From Struthidea cinerea (Eukaryota; Chordata; Aves; Passeriformes; Corcoracidae): DNA of 64,000 bases. The notes below the pieces were generated by a model. That model was not told where the DNA came from, did no database searches, and saw nothing but the letters and a program-made list of their open reading frames with translations. Of this stretch, positions 13,970 through 25,925 are shown in pieces. Both the position numbers and the translations under genes were made by a program. Within the stretch, counting starts at the first letter, position 1. Every line of letters starts with the position of its first letter. The stretch spans positions 5,850,705 to 5,914,704 of the forward strand of contig VZTI01001048.1 of NCBI GenBank assembly GCA_013397865.1. Reading direction: 5' to 3'.

Positions 13970-14650
13970 GTAGCAGAAAATGTACCTAAGCAACTTTAAA
14001 AAGAATGCCATGTACATATAATAATTTTCAAGAAATTAAAAAAATAATAATTGTAGTAATTGCATTTTAAATTACTACAATTTTCTAATTATTTAAATTA
14101 GACTAGATCAAATTGTTGTGGGGTTTTAAAACTGTTCTCTTTCAAAATTTTGAAGAAAGGATTTCCTCATGTATTTTGTTCAATAATAGCTGTAATGGGT
14201 TTTCTTAAAGAGCTTGTGTTTGTAATCATCTTTGTGTTTTAAAGAGCCAGTGGAGTAAATGAACTAAATCAACAGCAATAAACCAAATTCTGGCTCAATT
14301 GAAGAAAGGACAAAATTTTTACTAATTTAAATAAGTAGTATATTGTTCCAAAGTCTTAAATTCCTCTAATGTAACGACATGTAGTGGATTTAATAGCCAA
14401 GAGTATAATATGATTTTTTTTTAATCATATATTACATAAGAAACAGAATGGCTCAGAAGACCAGACATATTTCATATCCCAGTGACTGCATGTTTTGTTA
14501 TCTATTTATGGCAACATAGCAGAAAAACATTTTGGTCTATTATCTGAATATACTACTCAACTGTTCCTCATGTTGAAGAGATAATGATGTGTTTAAATTG
14601 TTCGTGGTCAGCTTTTTGTTAAAGGTAATAAACACCTGAAATACATGCAA
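13970..14650. other. AT-rich block with inverted repeats
   Basis: About 680 bases, clearly more AT-rich than the flanks, contain many TAAT cores. A perfect 13-bp inverted repeat lies at 14049-14061/14070-14082, and an 8-bp one at 14408-14415/14423-14430. There is no coding potential. It could be a developmental-type enhancer or a decayed AT-rich transposon; the sequence alone does not decide. Confidence 0.45.
14049..14082. repeat. 13-bp perfect inverted repeat, 8-nt loop
   Basis: The left arm AATTGTAGTAATT is the exact reverse complement of the right arm AATTACTACAATT, around the loop GCATTTTA. With a 4-nt bulge on the right side, further AT pairs extend the stem outward. Confidence 0.85.
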
Positions 14651-15290
14651 TTTTCTCTTGCTTTTTTCTGAAGGAGTGCAGACGGAAGATACTTTCAGAA
14701 GGTGGCCCTAGAACCGTAAAAACAAATGAGCCAGGGTTTTTGGACTAGTCATGTCTTGGGGGGAAATAAGTCAGTACTGCAGTTATCTGTCTCTGTGGCA
14801 TTCTGTGGCTTGGCTCTGTGCAGATCAGAGTTAGTGTTTTGCAATGAAGACTATCATGAGATTCAGAATATCTTGTTTCTCTGTAATTGATCTGTTGGGT
14901 GGCTGAGTAATTCTTTGATACTCATTACTTCAATTTCCTTTTCTGTAAAATTAGTGATAATGGTGCTTCTCTTCTGGAAACACATTAAGGTAAAAGTTAT
15001 CCACAGGTAAAAGTTATCTTAGATTTAGTTTGATTTATTGGTTTTCCTTGTCCTCAGTGCACTAACAATCAAAACCAACTTTGTTTTGGATGTCTCACAT
15101 TGGATTACATCACTCTGGCCAGTTTACCAAACTCATTATGTTTATCTCTTGGAAAATCATTCTTTGTTTTGTTCACAAAGCTAGTACTCAAATTCATGGA
15201 ACATTGCAAAGGGAAGGATGCTTTTGGAGGATGTGACCAGCAGAGAACATATAAGGATGAGTAGCCTTGGACCACGTGTGCAATTCTTAG

Positions 15291-15342
15291 TAAAGCTGGT
15301 GAGAACTGCTCTAATGTAAAGCTGGTGAGAACTGCTCTAATG
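15291..15342. repeat. 26-bp perfect tandem duplication
   Basis: Two identical, directly adjacent 26-bp units (15291-15316 and 15317-15342), each starting TAAAGCTGGTGAG. The absence of divergence suggests a recent duplication. Confidence 0.95.
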
Positions 15343-18300
15343 TGTAAGTTTAATAGTAACCCTAGTGAGAGCTCTCTTCTCCCCATGCCAGCCCACAGCT
15401 CGGGTTTGAGCCTGTCCGAGCAGGATCTGCTGGGTTTGTGTACGGTTTTGATGTCAGTGGTTGCAGGGGGGAACCTGTTGTTTGCGTGTTTGAGTCTCCT
15501 GGTGCAGTACCTGGGCATCTGCCTGCTGCTGCTCCAACAAGTGGCTGGCTCAGCTGACTGGGCTGTTGTGGAAGGATCACAAAACCCCAGGCAGCTCTGT
15601 AACAGTGCCCTGCGAGTTTTTACAGATTGATTGCAAATCTGTTATTGCTCAGAGGGACAGTGGAGGGGGAAATTGGTGCTCAAGCAATAAGATGAGGCAT
15701 TTTTTGTCTCTGAAATTAACTGGGCTCTTAGGAGAGGCAGTGATAGGAGTGTTCTAACATGTGCCTGAAGATCAAGTCGCCTGTACTTCCTTCAGGCTTT
15801 TCCTTTCTGGAACTGAACAGCTTTGATGTTCACCTACATCAATCCTTTTAGCCTGGGTGGTGATGCTGTCTTTCTTCTGCTGACTTGCTGGACCTGACTC
15901 TTCTTTTAGCACACAGACACTTAATGAGATATTTGAAGTCACCTAGTCATTCACATAAGTTAATCTGGATGCTCCTTTCCTCATTCATGTTTGTGGTGGG
16001 GGGTGTGCATCCCACTCTGTGGGGGTTTTTTGGAGGGGCTAACGTCTTGCTGCTTTTGATACTCAGAGTTTTTTCTCAGTCCTGTGTAGAGTTATTTGGA
16101 ACTCCTCAGGTAGTGTTGGTTTACATCTTGAACTTTGTGTGATTGTTTTCAAATGTCTTGCACTGTGCAACAATTACCTTTGCTTTATTCTCTTTAAACA
16201 GTTGTCTCCCATTTTGTGGAGTTGATGCTTGGACAGCAGAGCTGCTGATGGAGACCAGGCCTTGGCACCTGCAGTTCAGGCTCCTGTTTACCTGGGGAGT
16301 CACTCCTCTCTCTCCTCAGCAGAGCAGCTCTGGGATCCAGGCTCTGGACAGTCCATGTACTGCAGGGCCCAAATGGCCCTCCCAGGGTCCAGATTCTTGG
16401 CAGGCTGTGTGCACACTGCTGTGGAGAGCTCACAGACAGGCAGACAGACTGAAAGAAATGAATGGAAGAAGGAAGCCATTCTGAAGGTTTGGGACTTTTA
16501 GAAAAATACATGATTGAAAAATTTCTGAGCATCTCAGTTGTTAAAACTGTTTCCCCAGGCTTTGCCGGAACTCAAGAGGAAGATGTCATGTGTTCCAATT
16601 TAAATTTTGCACCATAGTGGTCTGCAGTCTAAATATACTCTATTGAGTATCCTTTCAGACAGTTCATATCCCAGAAACTAAAGTAGTAAACTATATATAG
16701 TCTCTGACATTACAAACCAGGTTTGTTTTCACCTTCTCCATGGCTGAATTGAGACAGCAGGAGCTAACAGGTCCTCCTGCTGTTGTCTTCTATATTTGTG
16801 GCTCACCTTTCACTCTCTCATTTGTGTCCTTGTTTTGTTGTTCAGGCTTGAGCAGTCCATGTGCTTTCTGACTGACCCATCTTAGGCATACTTCTGACTT
16901 CAGGTCCCGAATGCTTCCCTTCAGAGACTTGATTCCTGCTAGCACTGTCATTGCGTGTTCACTGGTATTGTATGGGACTGGGTAGAGTTGAAAAGAAATG
17001 CCCTTTTTCTATAAATGACTCTGTTCTGGAAGTTTTCTTGGTGGGTTCCTGTTCCCAGTTTCAGCTGAAGTCCCCAGGACCCAGTGTGGGAAGCTTCAGG
17101 GTTCTTGTTAGTTCTCAGCACCTCTTTAGGAATCAGTACAGCTTGAATTGCATCTTCCTTGACCTGTCTTGCTATAAAAAGAAAATAGTTTGCTACAGAT
17201 TTGATAACTGACTGACCTTCTTGTTTCTGGGTTTGCTTTATGCAGAATTATCAGGTGTAGGGCCAGGAAACATTGGCACAAGGTACCAAATGGTTGTGGG
17301 TCATCCCACTGTGTGAGGCGGTTGTCACCACGGCCAGCAGGGATGGCTTGTCCTAGTAAGGCAGGTAGAAAGCTGCCAGTCATTGCCGTGGGCCACTGAG
17401 CTTGTTTTGGGGCACTTTTATCTGTGTTATGGTCAGTGCAGAATCCACTCTTCACTGGATTCAGTTTAGACAAACTTGGTCAGAATTTTCCCGTTTCTCC
17501 TTTTGTGGCAGAACAAGAGCAAGAGACCCCTGTATTTCACTGTTTTCAGGGACTGTATGAAGAGATTCTTGCCAGCTGTAACTTGCTTACCTCTCTGCAG
17601 AATATTACTGCAGTATTTTCCAGGATCCAGCCCAGTGTTTTAACTCCTCTCCTAATTTCTTGCACTGAGATCTTGTGCTGTTGCTGGATTTCTGGCTGGC
17701 ACTGCCCTACTACCCGTTAGTGACAAATACTCCTGGTATCAACTAATATGAAATCCAAACCATTTATATCCTGGATCTTTTATCAGCACTGTTATTTGCT
17801 TGCTTTCCTCTGAGTGATTTTGGCTTTATGGTGCCAGGACTTGGGGCTGTTTTTGTAGTCTAGCACTGATAATCAGTGTGTCTGCGTTTACACTACAGCT
17901 GTCTCTGCAATGCAGCTGGAGATTAATTTGTCACTGATCTAATAGCAGAGTTCCAAAATTGATGGTTTATTAGTTTTAATTCAGGAGCCTCCGATGAGTG
18001 CAGAGAAATGTCTTGTGTGATTGAGGAAAATTAATACTCTGGAGTCTGTAGACTGCTGATTTAAGGTAGCAAGGTGGTTCAGAAGCAAAACTTCCTGAGT
18101 CCTGATAGAAGCCTTGCAGAGAAGCACTGGGGGGTACTTAGTGTTTTGGGAGTGGAAATGGCTGTAGCAAATGTGCTCTGGATTTCTGCTTTTACTGGAT
18201 ATTTGTACTGAAATACTAACCTCAGATGTAAAAATAGATCACTGTGCTAATCATGTCCCTGGAGCCCTAATTCAAGGCTTCTCATTCACACCCAGTTGTT

Positions 18301-21300
18301 CTTAAGCTATCTGCTTTACAGAGATAAACTTTAAAAATTGCCTTCTCATTCCTTGCGCTGAGAAGCTTGATTCCTGTTGTTAGTTGCTTTCTGCAATTCC
18401 ACTGGCATGTGATATAATGGTCTTCTAGGCAAGCTTTTTTACAGATTACATTCTTTTGTTTGTTTCCTGTATACTTCTTCCAACCTGATGAAAACTGTTA
18501 TAAGTTTAGCTGGAGATGTTTTTCACAGATGGATGCAGCAATTTCTCTGCTTTTTGCCAGACATTGAAGCATTCACCTAAAGGAGAGTGAGTGCCTTCTA
18601 TCTGAGCTTTTGATTACTGAGAAGAGTTTGCAAAACCACTGCTTTTTGTACACAAACTCTTTCATTCTGAATCTTTTTCAAAGCAGTTTGTGTCGAGACT
18701 AAGCCTGAACTGATGGTTATTCCTGTCTTTGTGAATGATGTCAAAGCAAAATATCAGCCAGATCTAAATCCGCAGGTAAATACAGCACATAACAGACTTC
18801 ATTATAGGGCAGATAAGTATTTACTTGATCTAGAATTTCCTTAACATGGTGTTTTGGCTTTTAGTGGGGAATAGCAATGTCAAAGAATGTTCTTACTTAA
18901 AGAAACCCCCGCGCTGTTAAGGTCCTGTAAAGACCATTATTAGCAAGGAGCAGTGACCACAGTGCGTGGTGCTTGTTGTACCACAGTTGGGAACGTGAGT
19001 GAGAGAAAAGGTTCAGTGACTGAGACTCCAGCTTACACAAGGCCTGACATGATGGCAGTAACTGCTTTTGTATACTCCACCTGGAAGGAGTTTCCAAGGG
19101 TGTGCGACAGTAGCCAAGGGTTGCTGGAGTCCAGCCTCTTGCAAGGCTGCCTGTGAACACTTCCGTCACTTAATTCCAGTGCAATCCAGCATGATTTGAG
19201 GTGCTTGTGTGTTTTACCTGTCAAAGACCTAAACCACTGCAGTGTAAAATTGTGCTCAAGGTGATCATACCTCAGCCAGTACCCATGAAGGGCAGAAGGA
19301 GGGCTGGAGTACAGAGTTCTTGCCTTTTAACCTTGGGAATGTAAGTGGAGAAGCAAATAAAATAATATCATATATTCTTGCAACAATTGCCAGTCATGGT
19401 GGTGGGAAAGGTGAAGTTGGAAATGATGGTTACAGATTAACAAGTTAGTACAGCTCTGAGTGTGCATTTTTGTTGATTTTCTTCAGACTTGAAGCTAAAA
19501 AGATCTTCTGAAGTAGGAAGGGAGCAGAAGTGTGGAAAGCACAATGCATTTAAGGGATTTTCATCTTCTCAAACAAAAGCATGTTGCTGGCAAAGGAGAG
19601 GCTTTTCTGAGGGATTTGATTTGAAGCTAGTCAAATTTCAAGTCAGCAAGAACAATTGTGCTGGTTTTATGTGTTTTGGAGCAAACTCTGGATTATGTAA
19701 GTTTGTTTTCCAGAAAAGTTGACTGTCTAGTAATAACCCCTTCTCGTGCAACAGGTCTGTTCCCTATACGTCTGTCCTGAGAGCCCTAGCCCATCGCTTC
19801 AGTGACAAGAATTTCCTTTCACTGATTTTATTCCTGTGGCATTACTGCACAGCCAGGGCTGCTCTTCTGTGTTGTGGCACATCCCTACTGACTTAGAATT
19901 ACTTGTACCTGAGCAAACTGCCATTGACACAAGAGCTTTTGGCAGGTGTCAAGTGGGCTTCAGGGCTCTCTGCTGAGCTCCCAGTGGTACTGAGAAAGCA
20001 TCTTGTAAGAGGCTTCTTGAATCCTAGGGAAGCTTTTGTGGCTGACCCTTTAAACCAGCAGGTTTTATGAGGAACTGACTGCATTTGATATAAAACCACT
20101 GAAATTCAGAGAAAGCGGGAACAAGATGACTTTTTTTGTTCAGTTTGCAGAGGAAAGGTCTTTGTTGGAGGGTGTGGAGGAATGGGAGGGTGAATCCTTA
20201 CCACCACCCCAGGGAAACATTCTCAGTTACCACTCTTCACCTCCAAGTTAGTTAAATAGTTTAATAGCTGCTTAAAAAGAAAATAAATTGAAAGGATGAA
20301 AATTCAAAGTAATGAGCTTCTTAATGTAGTTTCTGTCAGTAACAGACTTGGTGATGAGAATAATCTCTGGGGTCAAGTGAGTGAATGTGGATGGACAACA
20401 GGTGCCCTTTGGGCCTCCTGAGAGGCAGAGTAACCTGGTGGAAGGACTGTGGGCAAATGGTAAACAGTGTTATCTGGAAATCTCATCACTTTGATGTAAA
20501 TGAAATGTCATAATTGATCTGTTCAGCTCTCTGCTGTCAGCTGCCTGACTGAGATGCATTACAGTAGTGCACATGATCTGGGGTTCAGTAACCTATCCTT
20601 AGCTGTGCTGCTGCCTGGAGACTTATCCTTAGATTCAGTTGTCTGAAAAATAATGAAATGAAAGCGGGGGAGGAAGTCAGGACTTGCAAGGGTATTTCTT
20701 ACCCTACTGTGTTATCAGTTTTCTGTCATTAAATACATAGAAACCCCAAGTTTCCACAGTGGTGGCTAAGGTTGAGTGTACCTGGCACCACAGTCGTGTT
20801 GTGACAGAGACAATATTGAGTTGTGTCATGCCAGGGTCACTTGGGGATACCAACAGTGTTCCACAGATCCTTTTACTGGGCAGGTGGGTTTCAACCAACA
20901 GTGACATAAGAGGTACATTAAATGTGGGTTTCTTGGCCTTCTAAAGCCGGTATGGCCCAGTTCCCGGGATGATCTGGTCCCAGCAGGAAAGCCAACCATT
21001 GGGCTAGATGGATTTATCCAGGCTGTATGGCATGTCCTGCCTTTGGAAGTTATTGGTCTGAGTTAGAGCCAATGCCTCTTTTGTATTTGCCATTGTGAGA
21101 ATTGGTCTGTTGCTGCTGCACCATTACCCTGTGGATATAATAAGTTTACCTTCCATGCTGTTCATGAGAAACTAGGCTTAATATTTCAAAAATTTAGGTA
21201 CCCTAAAAAGGTTCAGTTACCCTTTCTTTTGCTAGGGGGAGAAGTAGGAAATATATGTTAATGAGCTGCTGCAATTAGATGTAGATTAAGTAGATTTTCA

Positions 21301-21725
21301 TTATAACTTGAAAAAGCTGAAATCTGGTTTCTAAATATGTAAAAGATATTTGCTAGGTTTTTTTTTGCCTGAGCAGTGTTTATCAGATGTAGCCAGACGG
21401 CTCTGAGCTTATTTGCTTTGGTTTTTCCTTTTGTGAGCTCCTGATGTTTTGCCACATTGAGTTCTCAATCTTCTTAGAACTCTGTTGCACTGCAAACTTT
21501 CCCCAAAGCCTTTAAGTTCTCTATTAAGCTTTGGCTTTTTATAGGCCATATAAAAAGTTATTTTTTCATTTTCCTATGTATTGTCAGCTACCTGCAGTTT
21601 TACAATGTTGTTGGAAGCAGTGCAACAATCTAATGAGATGATCTGTTTGAGCAGCTGGTTTTAACCTCCGTGACATTTCTTGTTTGGGGTATAAGTCTCT
21701 GCTGTCACTGCAGTACATGGTGTAG

Positions 21726-21745
21726 TTTTTTTTTTTTTTTTTTTT
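21726..21745. repeat. Poly-T tract (T20)
   Basis: Twenty consecutive T in the region upstream of MYLK3, with no adjacent retroposon recognised. Confidence 0.9.
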
Positions 21746-24700
21746 ACTTGTTTTCTATTCACTCCATGTCTGAGGATTTTTTCCTTCCTTTGGGTCAGAC
21801 CTAGCAGGCAGAGGAACTGTAACTAAACTACCATATGATAGATTTAGGACTGTTGAATGTGAATTTTTCTCTTGTTTTCTGACATCTCTCTCTCACAACT
21901 GGGAGAGTGTATGTGAGGTGAGAGCCAAAGAGGAATAAACTCTTCTCCCCCTTGAGAATAGAAGTCTCTTTGGCATCATTGGTTCAAGGTCACTTGTAGT
22001 TCTGTTTCTCCAGCATGTGTGTTCCTTTTCTCTGCGTTCCTGAGATACCTGATACTTTGGAGGTGTTCTAAAAGGGATCAGAGAAGTTCATTTCAGTTCA
22101 GCAGACAATGGAATCAAGGCAGTTGCCTGCACACTCCAGATCCCAGAACTCATTTTTTGTTACCTGGAAGAAATGAGCAGGAAGCCACAGGAGACCAGTG
22201 GTCATCAGAAACTTTGTTCAAGTTGCATCCAGTCTGTGATGGAGTCTTGTGGGTCACCAGTTAGTTTTGGCAGTGCCAGCTGGGGTGACTGAGCATAGCT
22301 CTGCTCTCTGCAGAAGTCCTGCAGCATTCCCTGGTATTTGTTGTTCATACAACACACTGTGAAATTCGGGGGTTGAAGATGAAGCACTGTGTGTTTCTAA
22401 GTACAAAATGTCATTTTAAGCAGTAGCTCCTCACAAACAAAAAATGAGTTTAATAGGCACATGTCACAATAGCTGTGCTTTTTTGTGATGTCAGGCATTT
22501 TAGGATTTTTCCCCTATTTTTTGGTAACTATTGAAAGGCTTGGGACTGGCGATGGAAATAAATACTCTCTCCAGGCTGCTGAAGCAAGATCTGAACAGTG
22601 GGCACTAAATCAATGTTCTGAACAACAATTGCCTGCTATTGTAATTCAAAGCAAAAGGAATAAAAGGGTTTTTGCCAGTATTTGAGCATATTATCATCCT
22701 GAAGGCAAGACAAACTGTTAGACCTGCCAGAGCCATTTTTTCTGTTTGTGTTTGCCAGCAGTGCAAACGGGGAGAGAGAGTGGAGGAGAAAATGAAAAGA
22801 ATAAAGAAAAGCTGACCTTAACTTTGTGACAGATGTTTAAAACTTTTCACTTTGGTCCAGATGAGGTTTCTTTCTCTGTCATTCATCCCATCTGTAATTT
22901 TGCAGTTGTTTATGGATGCACAGTTTGATGTAAGTAGTGTAATAAGTCAAACAGCTGTATCTGAGTGGGAGGCAGTTGTGGCTGGATATTCCCTGTTCCT
23001 CGGACAACACTGGCAAGGAATATTTGCAGCATATTTTTAGAAAGAATTCTCTGTAGAGCATTATCTCAAACATCTCTCAGTGCACTGTGTGAGCAGTTAT
23101 TGGGTGGTGAAATCTGTTCCATGTAGCTGGAATACACAGTGCATGTGGCTGAATCCAGAGGAGAAAGGAATGGGATTTTATTTTTTTTTTCTGAAGCCCC
23201 ACTTTTTGCTTTACACAGCATTTACCACTAGTCCATTGTATGTGAGGAGGATTAAATCAGCAGTTACATGAATAATAACACTAGTTAATAACAATTAGGC
23301 GGCATTCATGCTTTTTGCTCTCAATCGTTAAATAACTAAGAAGGCAGTTCCAGGTTTTGAAGGAGTTCTGTTTGCCCCCAAGCACACCCAGAGGCCAGTT
23401 GTGCTCGCTGGTTGTACTTGTGTTGTTTCCTGGCCTTGTGCTGTGGCTGGAATAGCACACTGGTGATGGCAGCTTGAGTTCTGAGTGTGCAGTTGGGAAT
23501 GACTTTCTGTGGCTGTATCCTTGTTGAAGTATTTGCTCTACATTGTCTGACTTCAAATACAACACTCTAATGACTCTACCACTTTCTTTTTGTTCCTAAG
23601 AGGACAACATTCAGCAGGTACTCTTGATTTAGTGAATTTTGTTGGTTGTTTCTATCTTTTGTCATCAAGCATGTTTGCAGGCTTGAAAGAATTCATTACT
23701 TGGAAGCATTTGGCTGAAAAAACTCTGATTATTTAAATGCAGTAGTAGAGTTGCAAGGCATTTATTGCCAGTGTCCTAAACCTTCAAGATGGAGCTGTAT
23801 ATTTTACTGTGTTGTATGGGATATCACAAAACTTACACCATTCTATCCCCCCCACCAGTGACTTAAAAATACCTTTTTTGGTCAGGAGAAGTGACATGGC
23901 ATGAAATGCCAAGTTTTCTTCTAATGTCATTGCTCAGTATTCAAACTCTCCCATGAAGGTGATGAATAGTCCAAGTCTCACAGCTTTTTCTGTGTTCTGT
24001 AAAGCTGGTTATTGGCCTCTAAATGTCACAGAACCACCAGGTTGGCTATAATTATATGATGGCCTTGGTAGATGTAACACTTTTTTTACTGTAAAGGTAA
24101 AAATTCTTGTCTTGCAGAAGTGGCAAGGACTCAACATTGTCTTGAGAGGGTAATTTTAATGCTGCTACTGCTCTGGGAAGGATTTTAATGTCTAGGATGT
24201 CTTATCTCATATAGGAAATTCACTTTAGGAGTGATATTTTCTTTCCATGTACCCCTTACAAAAAAAGAGGAAGGGACTGGAGGCAGAGGGATGCTCAGTA
24301 TCCCAAAGGTCATGGCTTTGCTGTTGTTCCATTGTCCTGTCAGGACTCCTGTGGCAGCAGGGTTTCCCCACTGGTTTCTCCTCCCTGCTCTACAAACGGA
24401 CCCGGGAGAACCAGACACTGTCGTGTTACAGTGTCACATCTGGCATGGGACAAACTGCTCTCTCTCCATGCCACAGTTCATCCTCTGTGGCAGAGAACTG
24501 ACTCCCCTTCTGTGTGGTATTGTAAGGGTGCATTCATTACTGTTTCTAAAGCATTCAGAACTGTGGCAGTGGAGCCTGTGCAATGTGAAGTGACTCTTTC
24601 TGTTCTGTAGGGACTGTAATTTGTGTAGCAGATGTGCTGTGATTCAGAAGTGAAAAGCAAGTCAGTAACAAATCCTTTAAGATTTATGATTTAATGATTT

Positions 24701-25412
24701 CCTTGCTAATAGTTTGTCTAATTCTGCTGTGCCTTCATTATGGTATTTTTTTTAACTTGGTTCATTTTTATAACCTGGGAGAAAGATTTAATTTTAGAAG
24801 TTTCAGTTGACAAAGACATGCTGGTGCTAGATACGTATTTCAGATCATTGTCATTGTACTCTATTTTTAAATTCAAGTGCCAGCCAACTGAAAGAGCACC
24901 CTGTGTCGATGCTGGGTGTTCTGCATCCATGCTACAAAGCTGAATTCTTCCAAGCTTCAGCACAAGGCCAGCCAATTTACTTTTATGTTTTTCCTGTTTA
25001 ATGAAGGGAAATGTTCTAGCACCTTTTCATTATCACAGAACTAAAACTGGTCATGAAAACAATTCCCCTCCCTCCAGAGGCCTGTGCGGGCATTGGCCAT
25101 TGTTAAGATGCTTGCCTATCAACAGCCACTCGAGAAAGAATTTTAAATGGTTTTGTGACGTCAAGGAGGCACAAGAAAACATAGTCTGGTGCCAAATTGC
25201 CTCCATCATTGAAAGCCCACAGTAAGAAATAGATAACACAGAAATAAATCTTTTGTGCAGTAGCTATCTCATGATACGTTCTAGCGACTCCAGTAAGTGA
25301 GCTTGTCTGGTATAGGAATAGCTGAAGAAGGTGAACTTTCAGAGCTTCATTTCTAATTTATGATTAATGAAAAGCCAGCTTAATCTGTTTGACTTCCTGC
25401 TGTCTGGACACA

Positions 25413-25925
25413 ATGTCTGTGGGGAGCTTGGACCTCGCAGAGGGAAACGCCCTGACAAAGTTTCAGCCTACCAAAGTGAACAGTTTAAGTATGGTGGACA
25501 AAAAACTGTATCTCTTGAACGAAAAGATGGACAAACTGTTGCATTTCCAAGAAGACCTGACAGGCAAACTGCAGCAAGTTGACAGAGGCATTGCTGATGT
25601 AGGAAATGGTATTAACAAGCTCACAGTATCCCGAGCAGCTCCTGATGACACAGATGCAGTGCAAAAGGGCCTGAAGGTACCGGACAGTGCTGCCCAAGCT
25701 GACGTCCAGAGCATATGCTCAGAAGTGTTGAATTTGATGAAAGCTGCCCAGCTAGATGCCTCCAAGCATAAGGAGAGGCTGGCAAAGATAGAGAAAAGGG
25801 TTGATACCCTGGATAAAGTTATTACATTTGTGGGAGAAGTATTAAAAAATTCTAAAGTAGTGGATTTCATTCTCAAAGGCATTGTGCCCTGGAAGAAGGG
25901 GAGTCTGCTGGAAATCCCTGTTGAG
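25413..25925 (+). CDS. MYLK3: MYLK3 coding exon 1
   Basis: 171 codons, ending in phase 0 at donor GAG|GTTGGT. It encodes the conserved block LNEKMDKLLHFQED and the conserved patch KVVDFILKGIVPWKKGS. The frame stays open past the donor to a TAG at 25977. A weaker donor at 25930 (phase 1) is also present. Confidence 0.93.

Larger units (their letters stand above)
1..25412. other. Gene-free region upstream of MYLK3
   Basis: I recognise no protein-coding gene, tRNA or rRNA in these 25 kb. Open frames are short, lack recognisable domains and look like chance. From the human order (GPT2, C16orf87, MYLK3, ORC6, VPS35), C16orf87 would be expected to the left, but I could not find its conserved C-terminal coding exon here, so its end probably lies before base 1. 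Parts of the stretch may be C16orf87 3'UTR or MYLK3 enhancers and noncoding 5' exons. Homopolymer tracts, an AT-rich block and a tandem duplication are listed separately. Exon-like segments near 1.5 kb and 18.7 kb are described as findings only, because no homology was recognised. Confidence 0.6.

Noticed and set aside
14671..14749. Short frame ECRRKILSEGGPRTVKTNEP after TTTTTTCTGAAG
   Set aside because: Only 24 codons before a stop; no partner exon or recognised homology.
24861..24870. MEF2 consensus CTATTTTTAA about 550 bases before the MYLK3 ATG
   Set aside because: The same motif occurs by chance elsewhere (for example 4928-4937), so it does not support a promoter by itself.
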